From the NCBI GenBank assembly GCA_039105265.1, contig JAPFFF010000001.1, positions 6,386,001 through 6,450,000 on the forward strand: 64,000 bases of DNA. Reading direction: 5' to 3'. The position numbers and the translations under genes are program-made. Of the stretch, positions 56,848-64,000 are shown in pieces; the first letter of the stretch is position 1, and the number at the start of each line of letters is the position of its first letter. Below the pieces are notes generated by a model. It searched no databases. It saw only the letters and a program-made list of their open reading frames with translations, and was not told the origin of the DNA. This DNA comes from Tritrichomonas musculus (taxonomy: Eukaryota; Parabasalia; Tritrichomonadida; Tritrichomonadidae).

Positions 56848-58131
56848 ATGTCGAAAGACTATATTCGGATTACAATACTCAGAGCGACTGGTCTAGACAT
56901 TGATGGATCTTCAAAGCCTGACTTGAGTTGCTTCATATATTGTACGGCGTGGGGTAGTAATCCTCAACAAACAAACGTATTTAAAAATTCACTCAAAGCA
57001 AATTTTACTTCAACTTTTCAAATTCCTATTATTGATTTTAAAAAAGATATTATTACATTTAAACTTAAAGATGTATTAAAAGATCAAGTTTTATCATCAA
57101 TCTCAATACCTGTTTGGCGACTACCTCCAGGCAATGGATATAAATCACTTGATTTAAATCCTGAATCTTTTGTTAAAAATGGTGGAAAGCTAGAATTTGA
57201 ATTTGAAGAAAAAGATGATGAATATAGTGATTCAACAGAAGAGCCCATACCTCCACCCCTTCCTTTAAGTGAAGATTCTGATCCATCTTATGATAATCTT
57301 ATAAAAATGAAAGAGCATGACCAAAAACCTTCTTTAATTTCAATTCCAAATCACGTTGATCACTGTTCAAATTATGGATACTATTCCGATAGTTATTATT
57401 CTTCAAACAACAATACAACCAAAAAATCGTCACAGCCATTACCTTCTTCATCCAAAACAGAGCCAATAATTAATGGAAATACAAAAAAGAGTTCAGAAAA
57501 TCAAAAGCAAGATGATGATGAATATAGTTATTACTCTGTAGCAGATTCTCCAAAAAAGCAAACTAATAATTCGAATGCAAAAGATCATTATAGTGATTAC
57601 GAATATTATTCGACCGAATCAATTAAGCAATCTCCAAAAAGTATTAACGTAGATTCAAAATTAAGTGTACAAAGCGATTTGAATTCAAAGCTTGCAGATA
57701 GTGATTTATTTTGTGAATATAATTATTCCTCAACAGAATCATCGATTGAAATAATAAACACCAGTGAAAATGATCTGTCAATCCAAAATAATGCCAAAGA
57801 TGAAAATTCTTCATCTTCTCCCAAAAAATCAGACAATTCAAATTCAAAAGATAAAATTAATAATGTAAATGCAACCAATAGCGAGGAATTATCAAACAAA
57901 AATGTGCTAGTAAATAAAAAAGAATCAAATAAGTCAAATAAAGATTTAAATCTAAAAGAGAGAGAAAATTTAAATGAAAATGAAAGTCCAAATAGAGAGC
58001 CAAAAAAACTGAAAAGCGCAGTCGCCATAAAAAGAAAAAAGGCAGCATCAATGACGACAGCGACGATAAAGAAGGGGGATGCTGCCAAATCACCTAATCA
58101 AACAAAATTAATAGTTAAATTTGAAGTATGA
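56848..58131 (+). CDS. C2-domain protein with long disordered tail
   Basis: A 427-residue cytosolic protein. Residues 1 to 125 form a C2 domain: DYIRITILRATGLDIDGSSKPD, then FIYCTAW, KANFTSTFQIPI, DIITFKLKD and the closing GGKLEFEFEE. C2 domains bind membrane phospholipids, often with calcium; here the first calcium loop keeps D18-like and D25-like acids, but the second-loop D-x-D is not clear, so calcium dependence is uncertain. Residues 130 to 427 are low complexity: a PPPLPLSE stretch, repeated DEYSYYS/DYEYYSTES tyrosine clusters, then S/N/K-rich sequence with a basic end (KRKKAASMTTATIKKG). The tyrosine clusters could be phosphorylation sites. It is intronless. Confidence 0.82.
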   Translation: MSKDYIRITILRATGLDIDGSSKPDLSCFIYCTAWGSNPQQTNVFKNSLKANFTSTFQIPIIDFKKDIITFKLKDVLKDQVLSSISIPVWRLPPGNGYKSLDLNPESFVKNGGKLEFEFEEKDDEYSDSTEEPIPPPLPLSEDSDPSYDNLIKMKEHDQKPSLISIPNHVDHCSNYGYYSDSYYSSNNNTTKKSSQPLPSSSKTEPIINGNTKKSSENQKQDDDEYSYYSVADSPKKQTNNSNAKDHYSDYEYYSTESIKQSPKSINVDSKLSVQSDLNSKLADSDLFCEYNYSSTESSIEIINTSENDLSIQNNAKDENSSSSPKKSDNSNSKDKINNVNATNSEELSNKNVLVNKKESNKSNKDLNLKERENLNENESPNREPKKLKSAVAIKRKKAASMTTATIKKGDAAKSPNQTKLIVKFEV

Positions 58132-58382
58132 TCAATTAAATCGCCAAAACAATATCTTAATTTTAAAATTATTGATGTCAAAACTTAAGGATGTAAATAA
58201 GTTTTTGATTATGCCAATCAAGCCAAATATTTCAAGAAGTCATTATTTGTGTTTGGTATCTCGCAATTTCTATCTTTTTTGTACTTATATAAATCATATA
58301 TCATTTAAATAAATTCAAAATTATGTGTAATCTTAATTAATATATATATATATTGGTATAATAATATTTAATGTTTATAAAT
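58132..58382. other. Spacer between convergent genes
   Basis: About 250 AT-rich bases between the stops of the C2-domain gene and the beta-barrel-like gene. A (TA)n stretch lies near 58345. No gene is seen. Confidence 0.55.
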
Positions 58383-59459
58383 CTATTCAACAATTAATAA
58401 AGAAGCGCTCAAAGTAGTAGCATGAAGATCAAAACTATCAATACCGGCTGTGACCGACAAATTGCCAATATCAGGAATCGGAAAATTGGTTTGAATCACG
58501 AATTTAAGTTCTTTGTTCATTGTGAAAGCAAAATTATGTTCTGACAAGTTACATGAAAAACCGATTTTGAAATCAAATCCATCTGTTTTATTAGATTCGT
58601 AATGCATTCCAAATTGTATATCAGAGTAATCAAACATTAGTCTTCCTTTATGACTTAATTCAAATGAATTGTATAAATATGACATTTTAATAATATTGTT
58701 ACCAACCGAACCGCCAAGTTGGTATGCAGTTAATAAAAATTTTTGGAATGAAAGATCAAAAAATATATTCATTAATTGCATAATATTATATCCATTTAAC
58801 TGGCAATGAAGTTCAGATCTATTTGTTTTGTTTAGAGCGCAAATTTCGAACAAAGGATGAGTTATATTTACAATTGAATGATAAAGTATCATTGATTTTG
58901 GATCTGGACAAATTAAAAGACGGGAATCAATTTTAACTTTTTGAAAATCATATGGAAATCTTGCTGTTGCAAAAGCTGATCCACTTTTTTTAGTTTTTCC
59001 CCCATTCATTACAATGCCAAAACCTTTGATTGAAAAAGGAAAGCTTCCTGAAAAAGCCCATGCTTTATTTGGGTTCTGTTTATAATTTTGAAGTGTAAAA
59101 ATAGGAGAGTCTGAAGACGAAGGAGAGAAAGAAATTTTTCGTTGATTTTTTTCCAGTTCTATTTCAAAATCACCATGTGAATTTGAGAAAGAACTACTGA
59201 AAGCTGAGACTTGATTAATTACATTCGTCAAAATAATAATATTAGACGATTTTAAATGATTGTAGTATTTTAATCCTAATGTACCTGGCTCAATTGTAAG
59301 GTCAAGGAGACCTTGTCCAACTTTATTAAACACAGCATTTCCTGATTTCATTTTCAGAAGAAAAGTTATAACTTTTTGATAAAGTTCGTTTGTAAAGGTC
59401 AAAAAATAATTGATGGTAGAAAAATACTAACGATCTTTTTTCAATTCTCTTTCTGTCAT
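58383..59459 (-). CDS. Possible mitochondrial-type outer-membrane beta-barrel; 5' end disturbed
   Basis: The main frame (about 320 to 339 residues) is rich in alternating polar and hydrophobic strands (for example GRLMFDYSDIQFGMHYES, FDFKIGFSCNLSEHNFAF and a final SFDLHATTLSASLLIVE), with no signal peptide, which suits a porin/Tom40-type barrel of the hydrogenosome outer membrane. This is weak, motif-free evidence. The 5' end is odd. An ATG at 59459 follows a good initiator (TCATTTATT) and is in frame, but a TAG at 59427 to 59429 stops it after ten codons (MTERELKKDR). The first ATG after that is at 59351 (MKSGNAVFNK) without an initiator. It is either a nonsense mutation, an unrecognised short intron, or a true start at 59351. 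Confidence 0.55.
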
Positions 59460-61388
59460 AATAAATGATATGTGTATAGTAACGGCAAAAATATAAAATT
59501 GCTTTATATTTTAAATATATATTGTAATTAATGTATTAATAAATATTGAATATAATATTGTTTGGTTTTAATCGATAAATGCATCGGTAAACAAAAAACT
59601 TTTTTTGTGAAAAATAATTACAATAAATATTCAATTTAATAAAAATATTTTTTTTTTTCATATCTTTTTATTATATTGCTTTTTCGATATATTTTATATA
59701 TTTATATTATTAAGTTAAATTTGTTATATTATTTATTATTTCTTTAACTTTTAATATTTGCATTTGTTTTAATTATTAAAATTATATTTATACTGCAAAG
59801 GTGATATTTATGTTTTTCTTCATGTTAGCATGCTTGTTTACTCTTATGAGCATAAAATAATGCATTGTTACTATCATCAGCATGACCAAGGTTTGATTTT
59901 TATTTTGACATAAAAATTGATGCTAGAACTCATATTCATTAAAATTACTCTAAATACATGAATGTATATCTCGTTGGTAAACAAAATTATAATTCTTCTT
60001 GGTTTCAATCAATAAAAAAATGGAATTTCGTTCTTTGGTATTTTAAAAATTTATATTTTATTTTTTATATTTTTATTAACTCAAAGCATAATATAATTAT
60101 TTCAATTTTGTTATATTTTATTTTTAGATTTATTCATTTATTCAGTATCAATAGAAAATGGATCATTGAAAAAAAAATTCAGAATGCATTTTGAATTCAT
60201 ATCTCAATATTTTTGAATATATATATCAATATATATCTTAATATTTATGAGATATTGAAATATTTGAAATAACCTTTTAAAAAGTGTTTACATTTTATGA
60301 CAATTTTAATATAAATATTCATTGACTGCAAACATGTATATTCATTTATTTATATCTAATATATATATTATGTTTAATATCAAATATTATAAATTGATAT
60401 TGCAGCTAATATCAATGGATTAATGAAATTATCGAGGCCCATATTTAAAAGAAATTCTTAGATGCATCTATCGAGTAGTTTGTTGCAATTATCAGTTCAT
60501 TTTATTTCATACACGAATAAAAATAATATATTAAATTTGTAAGAAATAAAATTAACCAGAATCCTCTAAAATAATAAAAATTTAACAAAAAACTATTTTA
60601 TTTTTTTAAATTCTTTAAATTTTAGTTCATTTTTAAATATATACCTCAGGAGCATGCTAATATCAATATATGATACAGAATAAGGTATTATATTTATTAA
60701 TTCTTTCTCAAATAATGTTAGATAGGAAAGATATTCTAATTATAATAATATTAAAAAAGTTCAAAATTTCCCTTTAAAATTAAAATCTTAGAGCTTAATT
60801 GCGATATTAATAGATATTTATAAGAGAACAATGTAAAAAAATAAATAATTTGGTGGATATTTTCAAAATATTGAAAAAACCAAAATACGTTATTTTCGTT
60901 ACTATACACATTAAATGATATATTTCAAGCATGATATAGAAGATTTTAATCATTATATATATTTAAATATATTTTTTTGAATATTCAGAAAAAAATTGTG
61001 AAAATATGAATAATCAGAAAGTTTTAAATTTTAATCTTAATTATGTTTTTAAAACCACAACATGATTTTGATTTGAAAATTGATGAAGTAATTCATATCA
61101 AATAACGAATATTTTCTCTCAAATATCGAAATATGATTTTTAAATTGATCATTTTCTATCTTATTATCTATTAAAAATATATATGGATTGTATGAATTAA
61201 ATAAAATAATATTAAAAATATATATTTATAATTTTATTTGTGTTTAATATTAAATTTATGAGTATATTAAGCAAAAGAAAAATATTATACATATCAAAAT
61301 GAAATAACTTTTACAAATAATTAAATGTATATATTCAAAAATTAACGAAGTATTTTTAAATTTTTCCTCAATTGATTAATTTTTCACT
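59460..61388. other. AT-rich intergenic interval
   Basis: About 1.9 kb of AT-rich DNA with many TATA-like stretches. The plus-strand frame at 59958 (78 codons) is F/I/Y-rich and looks like noise. The interval ends with the initiator of the kinase gene. No RNA gene was recognised. Confidence 0.55.
61384..61388 (+). promoter_or_regulatory. Trichomonad initiator before the kinase gene
   Basis: TCACT abuts the ATG at 61389, matching the trichomonad initiator TCA(C/T)T(T/A) expected within about 20 bases of the start. It implies an extremely short leader and fixes the start codon. Confidence 0.6.
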
Positions 61389-62720
61389 ATGGGCTGCTGT
61401 CATTCGCATACAAAGGTGATCAATGCCGATGAACCTGTTAAAACTAAAAAAGAGCATAAATCTAACAACGAAGCTGAAAACAAAAAAGTAATTGAAATTG
61501 ATGCAGCAAAGCAAGGAAATGAAGTAAATAATCCAAATTTAACTAATACAAGGAATCATAATGATAATCCTGAAGAAATCAAAACTGGTGGAAATATATC
61601 TCATAAAAATAGTCGAAGAAACAATATATTTGTTATTGACGATAGTGAAGAGGAAGAAATTCCATCTCTAACATTAGATACTGAATATGAAAAAGATTTA
61701 TCTAATGGTTCTACTATTTCAGAAGTTTCAGAGTCATCATACTCATCATATGACGAAGAAAATGACGATCATGGTCTAGTTATTTCTAAAGCATATGGGT
61801 ATAAATATGTCAAAAAACTTGGAAAAGGAGCATTTTCTACTGTTATCGAAATGAAAAAAGATAATGTCAGTTATGCAATAAAAGTGTGTGATATGTCCAA
61901 GGATAAGAACAAATTCTTTAAATATTCAAGTCAACAAGATGTCAAAAACAATAATAATAAAAAGCGTAATCGTTCATCAGAATTTGATCCAAAAGAAGAA
62001 ATAGCCATTATGAAAAGATTCTCGCATCCATATGTCATCAAATTTTTTGATTTTTATGAAGATGTTAAATCCAAGAAAATTTACATTGTAATGGAATATT
62101 TATCTGGTGGAGATATTAGTAAATGCACGACTTTACAACAAAAGAAAATGGCTTTTGCACAAAGTGTTTCAGGTCTTCAATATATACATTTTCAAAGAAT
62201 CGCCCATCTTGATATCAAAGTTGATAATATTCTGAGAGCAGAAGATGGGTCAATTCGAATTACAGATTTTGGTATATCAGAATTGGTGCCAGAAGGAACA
62301 AATAAGATATCTATACAAATGAAAGGTACTCCGGCTTTTTCTGCTCCAGAAATGTTTGGCGAGGCAATGTACGATCCTTTTGCTGCAGATGTTTGGAGCC
62401 TTGGTGTAACTTTATATTTCATTTTGTTTAATCGTTTACCCTTTATAGCAGATAAATTATCAGAGATTCAACGAAAAGTAACAGCTGAAGAGGTTAAGTT
62501 TCCGGCAGGAAGTGATTCTAAAGCATCAGACCTTATTCGGAAGATGCTCAGGAAAAATCCTGATAAAAGAATTAAATTAAATGAAATTTGGGATCATCCT
62601 TGGATGGAAGGAATGAGAGATAAGGTTTCACAAAATAGTTTTACAAAACAAAAACCTGGAAGCCAAATATATAAATCAATCACGCCATCAATGAGAAAGA
62701 GTAGTATTTCTAAGATTTAA
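61389..62720 (+). CDS. N-terminally lipidated serine/threonine protein kinase
   Basis: A 443-residue kinase. MGCCHSH offers glycine 2 for myristoylation and cysteines 3 and 4 for palmitoylation, so membrane anchoring is likely. Residues 8 to 135 are acidic and disordered. The kinase domain spans about 137 to 412: LGKGAFSTV loop from 144, AIK with lysine 165, HLDIKVDN at 273 to 280, DFG from D293, TPAFSAPE, and DVWSLGVTLY. The catalytic loop reads HLD where most kinases have HRD, so it is a non-RD kinase that may not need activation-loop phosphorylation. The style is closest to CaMKK/Elm1-type kinases, by impression. The C-terminal 30 residues are basic. Confidence 0.92.
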   Translation: MGCCHSHTKVINADEPVKTKKEHKSNNEAENKKVIEIDAAKQGNEVNNPNLTNTRNHNDNPEEIKTGGNISHKNSRRNNIFVIDDSEEEEIPSLTLDTEYEKDLSNGSTISEVSESSYSSYDEENDDHGLVISKAYGYKYVKKLGKGAFSTVIEMKKDNVSYAIKVCDMSKDKNKFFKYSSQQDVKNNNNKKRNRSSEFDPKEEIAIMKRFSHPYVIKFFDFYEDVKSKKIYIVMEYLSGGDISKCTTLQQKKMAFAQSVSGLQYIHFQRIAHLDIKVDNILRAEDGSIRITDFGISELVPEGTNKISIQMKGTPAFSAPEMFGEAMYDPFAADVWSLGVTLYFILFNRLPFIADKLSEIQRKVTAEEVKFPAGSDSKASDLIRKMLRKNPDKRIKLNEIWDHPWMEGMRDKVSQNSFTKQKPGSQIYKSITPSMRKSSISKI

Positions 62721-63141
62721 CTAACAATTGTTTTTATGAATTAAATGTTTTTAATTTTCGTTATTTCCCCTATATCTTATTATATATTTTTTTAATTGTT
62801 TTGGCATTTGATATCGATATTTAATTCAAAAATGAAATTAATCAAATCATCAATTAGATTGGTGTAAAGTATTTAATTTTGAATAGAAAAATACGTTATT
62901 GATCTAAATCATAAACTTTCAGAAAGTTGACCAATTCCGAATATTAATGATTTTAATTACCATGTGATAATGAATATATTAAAATCATTAATATATCTTT
63001 GATTGCGTTTCATCATTCTTAATAAAAAAATATCGAAAACATTCATGAAATTGAAAATCAAAAAAAAAGTTTTTTTTGTTAACAATGTTTAGTAATATTC
63101 TTTTTATCCAATTTATTCAATTTTTTGATGCAGATTTTCTA
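62721..63141. other. Spacer between convergent genes
   Basis: About 420 AT-rich bases between the kinase stop and the stop of the partial gene. An imperfect inverted pair (ATTAATGATTTTAAT near 62945 and ATTAAAATCATTAAT near 62980) can form a hairpin. No gene is seen. Confidence 0.5.
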
Positions 63142-64000
63142 TTAAGCTCGGCTCTTAAAAGCTAATATAGCTTGGAAACATTGAGGATTCTCGATTTTTG
63201 CAACAACAACAACTAATTCAGCTGAAGTAACAACTTTCATTCTATATTTCTTATTTATCTTATCTGTAATTTCTTCAAATTTGGGAGCTGTAATGAAAAC
63301 GCTTTTGAATTTAGCTTCTGCCTTTAAAATTGGATCTAGAGTGTCATTTATCACATCAGGAGTTATGTCTTTAGGAGTTGAAATAAATTGTTTAAGATCT
63401 TTGTATAATGCATAATCAAAGTTTTTTTCCTTACATATACTTTTTATAAAACGTGTCAATTCAATTTGTTCTTTTGAGAAATCTTCTTCAACATATGCAA
63501 TAATGCATCCATATTTTCCATTATTCATTTGTTTTGCCGCTAGAGCGATTATGCATGAATTATTATTTTTATTTTGCACTTTAATTGAATCATTAAAATT
63601 TTGTTTAGATTGAATAATTTTTATAAATATGGTGCAATTTTTTAATGCTGGAATTTGATTTTGGATTTGAGAAGCTTGAACCTTTATATTGTTTCTGTCA
63701 GCTTGATCAAGATAATCAGCCAATTGCTTTGAATATGCTTCACTGAAGAAAATATTATGCATGTTTTCAGTTTCTGCTGTTTGATTTGTTTGATTTTTGT
63801 GATAAAATGTAGATTTAACCATTTCTGTTAGATCAAGAGAAAGATTTGGCTGAGAAGCTGAAACATTTGAAGATGGAAGTGGTAAATTTGCTTTTTGTTG
63901 ATTTATTGGTGGTTTGGTATCGATTTGATCTTGGCCAATTTCTGCATTTCCCATTAGAATTGCGCAATAAAATCCATCCGGAGTTTTGATAATAGTTAAT
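63142..64000 (-). CDS. Host protein of unknown function, 5' part beyond the window
   Basis: A frame of 270 residues counts from an ATG at 63954, but it stays open to the window edge with sensible sequence (TIIKTPDGFYCAIL before that ATG), so the true start almost certainly lies to the right and the 3' end is complete here. After a disordered PLPSSNVSASQ segment, the protein has two alpha/beta-like parts (NCTIFIKIIQSKQNF, CIIAYVEEDFSKEQIELTRF, FKSVFITAPKFEEIT, AELVVVVAKI). No family is recognised. It converges on the kinase gene. Confidence 0.72.
   Translation of the reverse strand, partial: LTIIKTPDGFYCAILMGNAEIGQDQIDTKPPINQQKANLPLPSSNVSASQPNLSLDLTEMVKSTFYHKNQTNQTAETENMHNIFFSEAYSKQLADYLDQADRNNIKVQASQIQNQIPALKNCTIFIKIIQSKQNFNDSIKVQNKNNNSCIIALAAKQMNNGKYGCIIAYVEEDFSKEQIELTRFIKSICKEKNFDYALYKDLKQFISTPKDITPDVINDTLDPILKAEAKFKSVFITAPKFEEITDKINKKYRMKVVTSAELVVVVAKIENPQCFQAILAFKSRA

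Noticed and set aside
57644-58093. Three minus-strand frames inside the C2-domain gene
   Set aside because: They are shadows of the S/N/K-rich tail, with leucine/phenylalanine-only composition.
59958-60194. Plus-strand 78-codon frame
   Set aside because: After the first 15 codons it is almost only F, I, L, Y, N and K; no initiator and no recognised pattern.
1-64000. CRISPR arrays, rRNA genes and tRNA genes
   Set aside because: No regular direct-repeat/spacer pattern, no rRNA core sequence and no tRNA box A/box B pair was found by eye in the window.

Overview
The window looks like a trichomonad (parabasalid) chromosome, closer to Tritrichomonas than to Trichomonas on general impression. The DNA is strongly AT-rich and genes lack visible introns. 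Start codons often follow an initiator-like TCA(C/T)T(T/A), many stop codons run into TAAA, and the right third carries trichomonad gene families: ankyrin-type repeats, Sel1-type repeats, a fringe-like glycosyltransferase and a lipid-anchored kinase. The genus call is inference.

Bases 1 to about 42,300 are one very large Maverick/Polinton-type virus-like element whose left end lies outside the window. It is treated here as a fossil. It looks whole over the visible part, with at most one or two possible breaks, so it is probably young. Its parts in order are: small coiled-coil genes, an SF3 helicase, a membrane-anchored surface protein, a KilA-N protein, a protein-primed family B DNA polymerase, a run of basic SAP-type core-like proteins, two long fibre-like proteins, two tandem paralogous major capsid proteins, a small amphipathic protein, a packaging ATPase and a single reading frame of 3,821 codons. 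No integrase or adenain-type protease was recognised. At 42 kb or more it is well above the usual 15 to 25 kb of Polintons. Many early genes share an upstream motif AACGGTTTTGACA (Myb-type AACGGTT) followed by an initiator, and in three places two such motifs face apart over 38 to 51 bases as bidirectional promoters. These motifs also decide several start codons.

Bases 42,300 to 44,170 are a transition: a GC-rich island of unknown nature ending at a T-run, then AT-rich DNA without genes. From 44,170 the window is host chromosome: a fringe-like GT31 glycosyltransferase, then a complete pogo/Tc5-like DNA transposon (45,483 to 48,809) with perfect 29-base terminal inverted repeats and TA target duplications, a proline/tyrosine-rich protein, a decayed ankyrin-family gene (51.6 to 53.8 kb), a decayed tandem array derived from a Sel1-repeat gene (54.4 to 55.6 kb), a C2-domain protein, a possible outer-membrane beta-barrel with a problematic 5' end, an N-terminally lipidated protein kinase and the 3' part of an unknown gene running off the right edge.

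Functionally, the left two thirds form one replication and virion programme using host-style promoters. The right third is a sparse gene-poor stretch containing two kinds of decay (ankyrin and Sel1) and one apparently recent transposon. All assignments rest on reading motifs by eye; no database search was run.
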